This document shows, in pieces, positions 52,288 to 61,416 of a DNA stretch of 64,000 nt. Source of the DNA: Bradyrhizobium sp. 21 (GTDB taxonomy: Bacteria; Pseudomonadota; Alphaproteobacteria; Rhizobiales; Xanthobacteraceae); assembly GCF_023073335.1 (NCBI RefSeq), contig NZ_JADPJG010000008.1, positions 40,583 through 104,582 of the forward strand, given 5' to 3'. The notes under the pieces were generated by a model. It searched no databases and had not been told where the DNA came from. It saw only the letters and a list, made by a program, of their open reading frames with translations. Both the position numbers and the translations under genes were made by a program. The number at the start of each line of letters is the position of its first letter. Position 1 is the first letter of the stretch.

Positions 52288-54321
52288 TCAGTTCGGCACA
52301 TTGCGTTCGAGATCTTCAAGCCACGCCGCCGCGCTCGAATCCGACGGCGCGCGCCAGTCGCCACGCGGCGACAGCGAGCCGCCGGCTGAGACCTTCGGCC
52401 CGTTCGGCATGGCCGAGCGCTTGAACTGGCTGAAGGCGAAGAAGCGGCGCAGGAACACCTCCAGCCAGTGGCGGATCTCCTTGAGATCATAGGCCTTGCG
52501 CCGATCATTCGGAAACGCCGGCGGCCACTCGCCGCCGGCGACATCCTTCCAGGCCTGGAGCGCCATGAAGGCAATCTTGGACGGCCGCATGCCGAACCGC
52601 AGCGTGTAGAACAGGTTGAAATCCTGCAGCTCGTACGGACCGACGGAGGCTTCCGTGCTCTGCGGCTTCTCTCCGGGCTGGACCGGAACCAGCTCGGGCG
52701 AGATCTCGGCCGACAGGATCGAGGCTAGCGTCCCGTTGACGTCGTCGCTGAATTGCTTCGAGGCGATCACCCAGCGGATCAGATGCTGGATCAGAGTCTT
52801 CGGCACCCCGGCGTTGACGTTATAGTGCGCCATCTGGTCGCCGACGCCATAGGTGCACCAGCCCAGCGCGAGCTCCGAGAGATCGCCGGTGCCGATGACC
52901 ATGCCGCCGTGATGGTTGGCGAGCCGGAACAGGTAATCCGTGCGCAGGCCCGCCTGCACGTTCTCGAAGGTGACGTCGTAGACCTTCTCGCCCTTGCCGA
53001 AGGGATGGCCGATGTCCTTCAGCATCTGCGTCGCCGTGGTGCGAATGTCGAGTTCCTGCCAATTCGTCTGCAACGCCGTCATCAGTGCCAGCGCATTGGT
53101 CTTGCTCTCGCTCCCGGTGGCAAAGCCCGGCATGGTGTAGGCGAGGATGTTTTCACGCGGCAGACCGAGCAGGTCGACCGCCTTGGCGGCGACGATCAGG
53201 GCGTGGGTGGAATCGAGCCCACCGGACACGCCGATCACGACCCGCTTGGTGCCGGTGGCGCGCATGCGCTGCACGAGGCCCGCGACCTGAATGTTGTAGG
53301 CCTCGTAGCAGTCCTGCTCGAGCAGGCTCTCGTCGCTCGGCACGAACGGAAAACGCTCGATCTTGCGCAGGAAGCCGATATCGGCGGCTGGCGGCTTCAA
53401 GGCGAAGCTGATTCTGCGGTAGAAGCCCTCGCGCTGCCGGCGGTTATCGTCGAACGTGCCCATCAAGGCACGTTCCTGCCGGAGTAGGTCGAGATCGACG
53501 TCGGCATACGTGATCTGGCCGCCCTGGCGGAACCGCTCGCCCTCCGCCAGCAGCACGCCGTTCTCGTAGATCGAGGTCTGGCCGTCCCAGGCCAGATCGG
53601 TGGTCGATTCCCCCGCGCCTGCAGCGGAATAGACGTAAGCCGCGAGGCAGCGCGCCGAGGTCGACTGGCACAGCAGCGCGCGCGAGCGCGCGCGGCCGAT
53701 CGTGATCGGGCTGCCCGAGAGATTGATGAGAACGCTGGCGCCGGCCAGCGCAAGTTCGGAAGCTGGCGTGACCGGGATCCACATGTCCTCGCAGATCTCG
53801 ACTCCAATCGTCAGGCCCGGAACGTCCTCGGCCGCGAACAGCAGGTCGACACCGAACGGTGCATGCAGCCCGCCGAAGGCGATCGTTTCCCCGGCGATGC
53901 CGGTGCCCGAGGCGAAATGCCGGCCCTCGTAGAATTCGCGATAGGTCGGAAGGTAGCTTTTGGGTACCACGCCAAGCACGTTGCCGCGATGAATGACGAC
54001 GGCGCAATTGTAGATACGATGGCCAAAGCGCAGCGGTGCGCCGACAATCAGCACGGGCATCAGCGCCGAGGTGGCCTCGACGATCGCGGCAAGTCCGCGC
54101 TCGACCGCATCGAGCAACGGGTCCTGCTTGACGAGGTCTTCGATCGCATAGCCTGACAGGCATAGCTCGGGAAACACGGCAACCGCCACCGACTGATCGT
54201 GGCAGTCCTTAGCGGCCGCCATGATGGCCTTTGCGTTGGCCGAGGGATCCGCCACATGCGAAGTGGTGACGCAGGCCGCCACGCGCGCAAATCCGTGGGC
54301 ATAGATCGAGTGAAAACTCAT
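52288..54321 (-). CDS. nadE: NAD(+) synthase, glutamine-hydrolysing
   Basis: A 677-residue two-domain enzyme making NAD from nicotinic acid adenine dinucleotide with ammonia from glutamine. The nitrilase-like glutaminase domain (1-300) has the catalytic Glu52 in [13 protein letters not shown], Lys in [14 protein letters not shown], and Cys in [15 protein letters not shown]. The synthetase domain has the P-loop [13 protein letters not shown] near residue 362. The start [14 protein letters not shown] is used; a longer reading adds 12 residues without a ribosome-binding site. It lies two genes away from nicotinamidase, consistent with NAD salvage. Confidence 0.95.
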   Translation of the reverse strand: MSFHSIYAHGFARVAACVTTSHVADPSANAKAIMAAAKDCHDQSVAVAVFPELCLSGYAIEDLVKQDPLLDAVERGLAAIVEATSALMPVLIVGAPLRFGHRIYNCAVVIHRGNVLGVVPKSYLPTYREFYEGRHFASGTGIAGETIAFGGLHAPFGVDLLFAAEDVPGLTIGVEICEDMWIPVTPASELALAGASVLINLSGSPITIGRARSRALLCQSTSARCLAAYVYSAAGAGESTTDLAWDGQTSIYENGVLLAEGERFRQGGQITYADVDLDLLRQERALMGTFDDNRRQREGFYRRISFALKPPAADIGFLRKIERFPFVPSDESLLEQDCYEAYNIQVAGLVQRMRATGTKRVVIGVSGGLDSTHALIVAAKAVDLLGLPRENILAYTMPGFATGSESKTNALALMTALQTNWQELDIRTTATQMLKDIGHPFGKGEKVYDVTFENVQAGLRTDYLFRLANHHGGMVIGTGDLSELALGWCTYGVGDQMAHYNVNAGVPKTLIQHLIRWVIASKQFSDDVNGTLASILSAEISPELVPVQPGEKPQSTEASVGPYELQDFNLFYTLRFGMRPSKIAFMALQAWKDVAGGEWPPAFPNDRRKAYDLKEIRHWLEVFLRRFFAFSQFKRSAMPNGPKVSAGGSLSPRGDWRAPSDSSAAAWLEDLERNVPN

Positions 54322-54467
54322 CGAGCGCAGTACCTTTGAAATCTCTCTGCGGCCCACCGCGGCCGTCAGCTTTGCACCCTATGTAGCCCATCGAGCCGGC
54401 CCCGTGCAGGCCATCCGCCCTCATGCATAACGGATTTGCATGTTCGCGCGCCCGGTGCCCAGCGAAG

Positions 54468-55583
54468 TTAGGCGCTGCGGGCCAGCATGCCGGACAGATT
54501 GCCGCGCAGCCACTCCGCGATCCGCGGCCAGGCATGGGCGTGGGTTCGCGCGCCCATGAACAGACCGAGATGGTTGCTTGGCACGGAAGCCGCCGTAATG
54601 AAGGCCGGCGGCGTGCCGACGAGACCCGCAGTGGCGAGCGCCTGCGCGGCCGGCACGACGTCGTCATCGAGCCCGGCCAGCAGGAAGAGCGGCACCTTGA
54701 CGTCCTTCAGATCAATCGCGCGGCCAAGTGCCGTGAATTGGCCGCTCGCGATCCGGTTCTCCCGGAATATCCCGTTGACGATCTCCAGGTAATAGGCGCC
54801 GGGCAGATTGAGCGTTTCTGAATTCCAGCGCTCGAACCGCGCGAGCAGCGCTGCGCCCTCGTCATCCGAAAGATCCGTCTGTAACGCCGTCGCGATGTCG
54901 TCGCGGCTCGGCGCCTTCGACCAGACACGCAGCATTTCCTCGCCGCTGACATTGCCGCCTCCGCGCGAGACAAGCTGGTCATAGACAGTCGCTGGCGTGT
55001 TGCGGACAAGCTCGGAGAGCGAGGACTCGATCGAGAGGTCGACCGGTGCGCCGACCAGGACCAGCCGGCGCACCTTGGCCGGATAGCGCGCCGCATAGAG
55101 CAGCGACAGCCAGCCGCCCTGGCACAGGCCGACGAGATCGACGGGCGCGCCGATCTCGTCGATGGCGACGTTGAGATCGCCGAGATAGCTGTCGATCGAC
55201 AGATAGCGCATGTGAGGCGTGGCCGAGCGCCAGTCGGTGAGATAGATCCGGTCGATGCCGCCATTTTGCAGGGACTGCACCACGCTGTGGCCGGGGGCGA
55301 AGTCGGCGATCAGGGCCCGATGCAGCGCATAGGGCGCGCAGACCAGCGCCGGCCGGCCGGATTTCGTCCGCGTGCAATCGCGCAGGCGCATGGTCGCAAG
55401 CTCCAGCGCCACTCTGTTGGGCGTGTTCCAGGCCAGGCAGCTGTCGTCCAGCCCCGGCGGACCGCGTTCCAACCACCAGAAACAGGCGTCCATGGCAAGC
55501 CGAGCCGCTGCGAACGGCCACAGCAGCGGGTCATCCGGGGCCGGCCCCGGTGTGCGCCACTGTTTGCCGGTCTTCTCCGCCAT
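54468..55583 (-). CDS. Alpha/beta hydrolase of the PHA synthase-like group
   Basis: A 371-residue protein with a hydrolase fold. The nucleophile elbow reads VGLCQGGWLSLLYA, in which Cys replaces the usual Ser, as in polyhydroxyalkanoate synthases (G-x-C-x-G). The conserved AGLDDDVVPA and SNHLGLFMG segments fit the catalytic Asp and His. It is shorter than typical class I synthases and lacks their long N-terminus. It may be a depolymerase or synthase-like enzyme. It lies between nadE and pncA on the same strand, 16 bases after pncA. Confidence 0.75.
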   Translation of the reverse strand: MAEKTGKQWRTPGPAPDDPLLWPFAAARLAMDACFWWLERGPPGLDDSCLAWNTPNRVALELATMRLRDCTRTKSGRPALVCAPYALHRALIADFAPGHSVVQSLQNGGIDRIYLTDWRSATPHMRYLSIDSYLGDLNVAIDEIGAPVDLVGLCQGGWLSLLYAARYPAKVRRLVLVGAPVDLSIESSLSELVRNTPATVYDQLVSRGGGNVSGEEMLRVWSKAPSRDDIATALQTDLSDDEGAALLARFERWNSETLNLPGAYYLEIVNGIFRENRIASGQFTALGRAIDLKDVKVPLFLLAGLDDDVVPAAQALATAGLVGTPPAFITAASVPSNHLGLFMGARTHAHAWPRIAEWLRGNLSGMLARSA

Positions 55584-55599
55584 TTCTATCTCACGATCC

Positions 55600-56238
55600 T
55601 CACAGGAACGCCTCGAGGCTGACGACGGAAATGCCGCGCTCCCGAAAACTCTGATGGGTGGCGGCCACCGAGCCGTCGAGATCGATCCCGCGGCAGGCGT
55701 CCTCGACGACGGCAACATCGAACCCGGCCTCGCTGGCATCCTCCGCCGAGAAGCGGACGCAGAAGTCGAGCGCGAGCCCCGCGACGAACACGGTCTTCAA
55801 CTCGCGCTCGCGCAAATATCCGAGCAGGCCGGTCGGCGTTTTCTTGTCGTTCTCGAACAGCGCCGAATAGGAATCGATGCCGCGCCGAAACCCCTTCCGC
55901 ACCACCAGGCTTGCGCTGACGACGTCGAGGTCGCGATGAAATTCGGCGCCCGCCGTGCCCTGCACGCAATGGCTGGGCCAGAGCACCTGGGCGCCATAGT
56001 CGAGCGCGATGCTCTGGAACGGCTGTTTGCCGGCGTGGTTCGGGGCAAAGGAGACATGATCCCGGGGATGCCAGTCCTGGGTCAGAACCACATTGGCGAA
56101 TTTTTGGGCGATTCGATTGATGGCGGGCACGACCTTCTCGCCGCCGGGAACGGGGAGCGCCCCACCGGTGCAAAAATCGTTCTGGACGTCGATGACCAGC
56201 AGCACGTCGCGGTCGGAAATCTTCATCGCGATATCCAT
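55600..56238 (-). CDS. pncA: Nicotinamidase
   Basis: A 212-residue amidohydrolase converting nicotinamide to nicotinate. The catalytic Asp is in VLLVIDVQNDFCTGGAL, the metal-binding site in VLTQDWHPRDHVSF, and the nucleophile Cys in AGLALDFCVRFSAEDA. It starts MDIAMKISDRD (an ATG four codons later is also possible) and lies on the nadE strand, so both genes can act in one salvage route: nicotinamide to nicotinate, then to NAD. An upstream in-frame reading is not preferred. Confidence 0.93.
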   Translation of the reverse strand: MDIAMKISDRDVLLVIDVQNDFCTGGALPVPGGEKVVPAINRIAQKFANVVLTQDWHPRDHVSFAPNHAGKQPFQSIALDYGAQVLWPSHCVQGTAGAEFHRDLDVVSASLVVRKGFRRGIDSYSALFENDKKTPTGLLGYLRERELKTVFVAGLALDFCVRFSAEDASEAGFDVAVVEDACRGIDLDGSVAATHQSFRERGISVVSLEAFL

Positions 56239-56470
56239 TCCAGCCGTCCCGCGCGACTGGCGCCGAACGCTCACTCCAATGTCGATCTTCTCGCGCTGCT
56301 TCGCAACCACCGACAACGCGCGGCGATGCCCCCGTCATTCCTAAGATGCAACGGTTTGGCCTCGTGTGTGTTGACTAGATCCACGCGGGGACGGATTCTG
56401 AAGCTGTTCGCACCTTGCGATCGGATAGAGCGGAGGAAGCGGTTACCGCAGCCGAGGCTGCGGCAGCCAT

Positions 56471-57448
56471 ATGGACATGAGCATCGGCAAGACAGGACAG
56501 ATTCTTCTCGCCGATATCGGCGGCACCAATGCGCGCTTCGCGCTCAGCCAGGGCGATCAGACCGCTCCGATCGACTATGTGAAGGTGGCTGACTTCCCGA
56601 CCGTCCGGGAAGCCATCGTCGATGTTCTCGCGCGGCGGTCCGGCGGCAAACCGCCCCAAAGGGCGGTGCTGGCCGTGGCGGGTCCGGTGACCAACAATCG
56701 CTGCGTCATGACCAACAGCCCGTGGGTCATCGACGGCAACGAGCTCCAGCCGGACCTCGGCTTCGACAGCGTTCATGTCCTCAACGATTTCGAGGTGGTG
56801 GCCTGGTCTCTGCCCGCCCTGCAGCCCGCCGACCTGATCCCGCTCGGCGGACAAGATGGCCTTCCCGGAGAGCCGCTGCTGGTGGTCGGGCCTGGAACCG
56901 GCTTTGGCGTCTCCTGTCTGGTCGAGCGGCATGGTGCCCGGCTGGCTGTCGTCACGGAAGCCGGACACGCGACCCTGCCGGCGGAGACCGAGCACGAGGA
57001 ACGCGTGATCGCGTGTCTGCGCAAGCGTCTCGGCCACGTCTCCATCGAGCGCGGTGCGCTGTCCGGTTCCGGCCTGCAAAGCCTTTACGAGGCGCTGGCC
57101 GAGGTCGATGCCGCCCAGGTGCCGCATCGCGATGCTGCCGCCATTACCAAGGCGGCCCTGGAGGGCAGTTGCGAACTCAGCCGCGCGACGCTGGAGATGT
57201 TTTGCGCCATCCTCGGTTCGGTCGCCGGCAATCTCGCAGTGACCTTCGGCGCCCGTGGCGGCGTCTATATCGCCGGCGGAATCGTGCCGCGCTTCCCGGA
57301 CTTCCTTGCAGCCTCAGCCTTCCGGGCGCGCTTCGAGGCCAAGGGACGCTTCCAGGACTATCTGCGCAACATCCCGACCCGGCTGGTCACGAAACCTGAT
57401 GCGAGTTTCGTCGGCCTGAAGATGTTTGCCGAGCACAATCAGCCCTAA
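56471..57448 (+). CDS. glk: Glucokinase
   Basis: A 325-residue ATP-dependent glucokinase of the Glk family (ROK-independent). It phosphorylates glucose at C6 at the entry of the Entner-Doudoroff path. Motifs are LADIGGTNARFALSQ (phosphate 1), LNDFEVVAWSLPAL (catalytic Asp), GPGTGFGVSCLVE, TEAGHATLPAETEHE and VYIAGGIVPRFPDF. It lies divergent from pncA. Confidence 0.93.
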   Translation: MDMSIGKTGQILLADIGGTNARFALSQGDQTAPIDYVKVADFPTVREAIVDVLARRSGGKPPQRAVLAVAGPVTNNRCVMTNSPWVIDGNELQPDLGFDSVHVLNDFEVVAWSLPALQPADLIPLGGQDGLPGEPLLVVGPGTGFGVSCLVERHGARLAVVTEAGHATLPAETEHEERVIACLRKRLGHVSIERGALSGSGLQSLYEALAEVDAAQVPHRDAAAITKAALEGSCELSRATLEMFCAILGSVAGNLAVTFGARGGVYIAGGIVPRFPDFLAASAFRARFEAKGRFQDYLRNIPTRLVTKPDASFVGLKMFAEHNQP

Positions 57449-57592
57449 GCGCAAATCCTCCCTCCACGCGAGTTCCAGTCATGCACAGCTGATTGCACCG
57501 CACGCGCGGTTCCATGCGGGATCGTGCTTGCGTGCATGTTTCGGATGAGAAACAATCCTGCCCTGTGTGTGGCGTAGTTGTGGGGGCGTGAC

Positions 57593-57796
57593 ATGCGTAA
57601 ACAAGATCTGGGTTTCGACTATCACCGCTATCACCGCCTGCTGATCGAGGCGGACGACGACGACAAGCGACAGGCCCTGATCGAGCTGTTGATCGAGGAA
57701 AAGGCGCGCGACCGGCTCGCCGCCCAGCGGGCTTCGGACCGCGCGGCCATGACAGCCCATACCATCGCCACGGTGCTGAAGAACGGACGCAACTGA
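57593..57796 (+). CDS. Hypothetical small helical protein (67 residues)
   Basis: A 67-residue acidic, wholly helical protein: MRKQDLGFDYHRYHRLLIEA, DDDDKRQALIELLIEEKARD, then basic and ending VLKNGRN. The pattern of short repeated heptads suggests a helical hairpin. It resembles conserved small Bradyrhizobium proteins of unknown function. The start MRKQ is preferred; the longer reading adds five residues. It lies 144 bases beyond glk. Confidence 0.65.
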   Translation: MRKQDLGFDYHRYHRLLIEADDDDKRQALIELLIEEKARDRLAAQRASDRAAMTAHTIATVLKNGRN

Positions 57797-57933
57797 GGTT
57801 CGTGGTCCCGTTACGGCGTGCGAAAACCGGGGAACCGATTGCGATTTCGTTAACGATCCCTCGAAAGCTCGCGTCAAACTTTTGGCTCTAGGGTTCCCTC
57901 ACCTGATGCAATTCAGGGGCAACAAAGGGGGGA

Positions 57934-58095
57934 ATGAACATGAGCATGATTTCGCTCGCCGCAACGCCGGCCGCTGTCGAAACGCGTATTGCCGATTCTG
58001 CGTTCAAGACCATCTTGCTGTTCTGCTGCACAGGCTTGGTCGCCTCGTTCGGCCTGATGGCGCATGGCATCGATCTCAGTGCCGGACTGATGTGA
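57934..58095 (+). CDS. Small membrane protein (53 residues)
   Basis: A 53-codon ORF with an N-terminal polar part (MNMSMISLAATPAAVETRIA) and a hydrophobic span ILLFCCTGLVASFGLMAHG. An AAAGGGGGG Shine-Dalgarno sequence lies just before. It is followed after 27 bases by a strong rho-independent terminator, which supports a real transcript. Function is unknown. ATG 57940 is a possible alternative start. Confidence 0.65.
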   Translation: MNMSMISLAATPAAVETRIADSAFKTILLFCCTGLVASFGLMAHGIDLSAGLM

Positions 58096-58122
58096 GACCG
58101 CGACGAATTCCGTCGCAAAATG

Positions 58123-58147
58123 GCCGCCCCTGATGGGCGGCTATTTT
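58123..58147 (+). terminator. Rho-independent terminator
   Basis: GCCGCCC-CTGAT-GGGCGGC forms a 7-bp perfect GC stem with a 5-base loop, followed by TATTTT. It lies 27 bases after the stop of the small membrane protein and just before the convergent receiver gene. Confidence 0.85.
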
Positions 58148-58176
58148 CGTTGACGATCTCAGCGCGCCGCCTTCGC

Positions 58177-58554
58177 TCAGTGCGGCGTCTTCGCCGCCGC
58201 GTCCGGAAACATCGAATCGATCATCGCCTTGAGCTGATCGATCGAAATCGGCTTGCGCAGGATCGGCCGGCGCCGGAGCAAGGAAGGCAGCAGCTCCGGC
58301 CCGTAGCCCGTGGCAAACAGAAACGGCTTCCCGCGGCGCTCGATGAGGTCGGCGACAGGATCGACGTAAACACCCTTCAGATTGATGTCGAGGATCGCCA
58401 TATCGTACTGCGCGGTCATCGCAAATGCGCTGGCGTCCCGCACGTTGTCCGCTTCCGCGATGACGTGGTGGCCAAGTTCCACCACCATGTCAGCGACCAT
58501 CATCCGGATCAGTGCCTCGTCTTCGACCAGGAAAACGGAGAGTCCGTCCGCCAT
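58177..58554 (-). CDS. Single-domain response regulator receiver
   Basis: A 125-residue receiver domain with no output domain. The acidic pocket is in VFLVEDEALIRMM, the phospho-acceptor is D56 (MAILDINLKG), the Thr switch in FLFATGYGPELLP, and Lys in PILRKPISIDQL. Receivers of this type (with MVV/MVE helix 1 and INLKG) are common in Alphaproteobacteria and may work as phosphate sinks or relay proteins for HWE/HisKA_2 kinases. The partner kinase is not adjacent. Confidence 0.88.
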   Translation of the reverse strand: MADGLSVFLVEDEALIRMMVADMVVELGHHVIAEADNVRDASAFAMTAQYDMAILDINLKGVYVDPVADLIERRGKPFLFATGYGPELLPSLLRRRPILRKPISIDQLKAMIDSMFPDAAAKTPH

Positions 58555-58660
58555 ACCAACCCCGCAATCAGCTTATGAAGCTAATCATAACCGAGTTGCG
58601 GTGAGGATTCACGTATTCGTGGCGGCTGCCGTTAATTCAGACGCGCCCGATCCGATTCAA

Positions 58661-58696
58661 CTTGATCAATCCAGTCCTCTTGATCAATCCAGGCCT
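58661..58696. repeat. 18-bp tandem duplication at the end of the LTXXQ gene
   Basis: CTTGATCAATCCAGTCCT (58661-58678) and CTTGATCAATCCAGGCCT (58679-58696) are tandem with one mismatch. The second copy contains the gene's stop; the first repeats the last codons and a second in-frame stop, so on the minus strand the end reads RGLD-stop and then RGLD-stop again. Confidence 0.9.
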
Positions 58697-59478
58697 CGTT
58701 CGTGGCTGAGGCGCACCATCTCCTGGATGAAGACCTGCTTCTGCTTGTCATCAAGGCTCGAATAGAGCGGCTCGGCGGCGTCGGCGACATTGCGCTGGTC
58801 GGCGGCGCGGTCGATCAGGAACTGCGCCTCGTTGCGCATCTGCTCGACGATGTCGTCGGGTGGATCCCGCTTGGCGCGCGCAACCCGCAGGTTGAGCCGC
58901 TCCGCGCCATTATGCCCGAGGTAGTGCATGGCGCTAGAGAAGCCGTACCAGTGCTTCTCCTGATCGGGCGTGAGATTCAGTTCGGTCTTGATCCGCTCGA
59001 TATAGGAATCGCTGTTGGTGACGATCTGGTCGGCTGTCAGCTGCGGCGCGCCCGTCTGGGTGAGGACCGTGACATCCTTGTCCTGAGGCGCGTTCTTCGC
59101 CTCCTTGGTCGCCTTGGCGCCCTTGCCCGCCTTGGCATTCTCCTTGGCGCTCTTGGAATCCTTGTCCTTGCCGGCGCCCTGCTGCTTGGCGTCCTTGCTT
59201 GCATCCTTGCTTGCGTCCTTGGCGGCCGGCGGCTGATTGCCATTGTTGCCAACGCCGAGCACGCCAGTGAAGACGCCGACCACACCGCCGATCGCGCCGC
59301 CGAGCACGCCGCCGACCGGACCTGCCGCCTTGTTCCCGGCCGCCGCTCCTTCCTGAACGCCCTTGACCAGACCTTGAGCATTCGCCACCGCGGCTGCGCC
59401 GAGCAGCAACACGACAACGGCCCCCAGCGCGAACCATCGTCGCAGGTAAAGCCGCGCGGGCGGCGCCGGGTTGATCAT
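58684..59478 (-). CDS. Secreted LTXXQ-motif protein (Spy/CpxP-like)
   Basis: A 264-residue exported protein (signal RRWFALGAVVVLLLGAAAVA NA). A Gly-rich segment with VGGVLGGAIGGVVGVFTGVL follows, then a 60-residue Lys/Ala/Asp/Ser-rich spacer, and a helical C-terminal domain with LNLTPDQEKHWYGFSSAMH and VFIQEMVRLSHERG. This domain matches LTXXQ (Spy/CpxP) proteins, periplasmic chaperones or stress sensors. The ATG at 59478 has GGAG six bases upstream; a start four codons earlier exists. The gene is isolated. Confidence 0.8.
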   Translation of the reverse strand: MINPAPPARLYLRRWFALGAVVVLLLGAAAVANAQGLVKGVQEGAAAGNKAAGPVGGVLGGAIGGVVGVFTGVLGVGNNGNQPPAAKDASKDASKDAKQQGAGKDKDSKSAKENAKAGKGAKATKEAKNAPQDKDVTVLTQTGAPQLTADQIVTNSDSYIERIKTELNLTPDQEKHWYGFSSAMHYLGHNGAERLNLRVARAKRDPPDDIVEQMRNEAQFLIDRAADQRNVADAAEPLYSSLDDKQKQVFIQEMVRLSHERGLD

Positions 59479-59940
59479 TCTGGTCTCCATGGTCGATCTG
59501 ATTGGCCTGTGGGGGTGGAAGCCACCCGTCAGTTGCAACTCTATCGTTTTCACCGCTTCGAGGTCTAGGCGCTGACAATTGCTATCCACGCCCGAAAAGC
59601 GTTTGGCGCGAGGCGTTTATACAGGCTCATTGGAAACTGCGGCGTAATTGCGCACGTGTCGCTCTGGCGGGCCGGCGCAAAGTGTGCGTCGCAAAACGAC
59701 CGGCCGCCGTTCACGGCCGGCGCGCGACCCAGCAGGCAATGCAACCTTTCCGGACACAACGTTAGTTCTAGATGCGAGCCGATCGATGTTCTCGACAGAC
59801 GCAGTCAATCATGATGTGATCGCGCTACCAATTTGCGAAAAGCGTTCAACAAGAAACTCGCAACAAGAAACTTAAAAGCAAAACTCGGAAGAGTTCAGAG
59901 GAAACACCAGAACAATAAAACACCCAGGCGAGGAAACGAG
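59479..59940. other. Intergenic region upstream of the sugar ABC operon
   Basis: 462 bp without a gene, between the divergent LTXXQ gene and the sugar-binding protein. A perfect hairpin CCGGCCG-N7-CGGCCGG lies at 59700-59720. The 12-mer CAACAAGAAACT is repeated at 59847-59858 and 59861-59872. The region must contain both promoters. A strong GAGGAAACGAG ribosome-binding region ends it. Confidence 0.65.
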
Positions 59941-61281
59941 ATGTCACGCAAGGCACTGACGCGACGTCAATTTGTGGCTGCCACTGCAATGTCCTCCGCG
60001 GCGCTGATCACGGCGCCCTATGTCCGGGGCGCTTACGCCGCCGGCAAGCTCTCGATCGGCTTCTGGGACCATTGGGTACCCGGCGCCAACGATGCCTCCA
60101 CCGCCCTCGTCAAGGAATGGGGCGAGAAGGAGAAGGTCGAAGTCTCGATCGACTACATCACCAGCAACAACAAGAAGATCGAATTGACTGCAGCGGCCGA
60201 AGCCCAGGCCAAGTCCGGTCACGACATTCTCCAGATGCCGAGCTGGTGGCCGCACGCCTATTCCGAGAACCTCGAGCCGCTCAACGACGTCATGGAGCCG
60301 CTCATCAAGCAGAACGGCGAGGTGAACGGCACCGTCAAATATCTCGGGCAGTCGGGCGGCAAATGGCTGGCGGTGCCAGCGACGCCGGGAAGCCAGATCA
60401 AGGGCCCCTGCTCCCGCATCGATCTGATGAAGAAGCACGCGGGCATCGACGTGCAGGAGATGTATCCGGCCGGCAGCGTGCCGAAGGATGAGAATTGGAC
60501 GATGGAGACCTTTCTCAAGGCCGCCGAAGCCTGTCACAAGGCCGGCGTCCCGTTCGGGATCGGCCTCGGCGAGACCACCGACAGCGTCGACACGGCCGGC
60601 GCGATCTTCCAATCGTACGGCGCCGAGCTCGTCAATGCCAAGGGCGACATTACCGTGAAGACCGACGCGGTTCGCGAGGCCCTCGAATACTACAAGAGGC
60701 TGATCGCCGTGCTTCCGACGGACGCGCCCTCCTGGGACGACGCGTCCAACAACAAATGGCTGATCTCTGGTCGTGGCGCGATGATCCTGAATCCGCCGAG
60801 CGCCTGGGCGGTCGCCAAGCGCGATGCACCACAAATTGCCGAACAGTGCTGGACGCACGGCATGCCGGCGGGTCCGAAAGGCCGCTACGCGCCATTTTTG
60901 CCGTACTTCTGGGGCGTCTGGAGCTTTGGCAAGAACAAGGAAGCCGCCAAGAGCCTGCTTACGCACCTGTCGCAGCCATCCGCGATCGAGAAGTTCGTGG
61001 CAGCCAGTGGCGGCTACGATCTCCCGGCCTATGCGAACATGACGAATCTGAAGACCTGGGCAGAGGAAGGGCCGCCGAAAGGCACGCTCTACCAGTATCC
61101 AGATCCGCACCACCGTCAGACGCTTTCGATCGCGGCCTCACCTGCACCGCCCAAGATTGCACAACAGATCTACTTCCAGGCGACGCTGACCAAGCTCGCG
61201 CTGCGTTATGCGAAGGGCGAGAAGCTGGATACCGCGCTCGCTTGGGCTGAAAACGAGTGTGAAGGGTTCATGCGGAGTTGA
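59941..61281 (+). CDS. Sugar ABC transporter substrate-binding protein
   Basis: A 446-residue periplasmic binding protein with a Tat signal (ALTRRQFVAATAMSSAALIT, cleaved after AYA). The extracellular solute-binding family 1 fold is seen in IGFWDHWVPGANDASTALVK, MPSWWPHAYSENLEPLNDVM and ISGRGAMILNPPSAWAVAK. The start ATG at 59941 is preceded by GAGGAAACGAG. It is the first gene of an operon with two permeases and an ATPase. The substrate (a sugar, glycerol phosphate or polyol) is unknown. Confidence 0.92.
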   Translation: MSRKALTRRQFVAATAMSSAALITAPYVRGAYAAGKLSIGFWDHWVPGANDASTALVKEWGEKEKVEVSIDYITSNNKKIELTAAAEAQAKSGHDILQMPSWWPHAYSENLEPLNDVMEPLIKQNGEVNGTVKYLGQSGGKWLAVPATPGSQIKGPCSRIDLMKKHAGIDVQEMYPAGSVPKDENWTMETFLKAAEACHKAGVPFGIGLGETTDSVDTAGAIFQSYGAELVNAKGDITVKTDAVREALEYYKRLIAVLPTDAPSWDDASNNKWLISGRGAMILNPPSAWAVAKRDAPQIAEQCWTHGMPAGPKGRYAPFLPYFWGVWSFGKNKEAAKSLLTHLSQPSAIEKFVAASGGYDLPAYANMTNLKTWAEEGPPKGTLYQYPDPHHRQTLSIAASPAPPKIAQQIYFQATLTKLALRYAKGEKLDTALAWAENECEGFMRS

Positions 61282-61298
61282 TGCCGGATGTGTGCCAG

Positions 61299-61325
61299 GC
61301 GGTTCACGCTTCGCGCGTGAACCGC
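61299..61325 (+). promoter_or_regulatory. Intercistronic hairpin after the binding protein
   Basis: GCGGTTCACGC-TTCGC-GCGTGAACCGC is a perfect 11-bp stem with a 5-base loop, 18 bases after the stop of the binding-protein gene and 92 bases before the first permease. Such hairpins commonly protect the upstream message and lower permease expression relative to the binding protein. It has no T-run. Confidence 0.7.
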
Positions 61326-61416
61326 GGGGACATTCCGTCTCTCGCCGTCCCCCTCCGATTGAGGACGATCGATGCGGCCGGCCTTTCATTGAACCCGTCC
61401 TAAGAAAGCTTGACCC

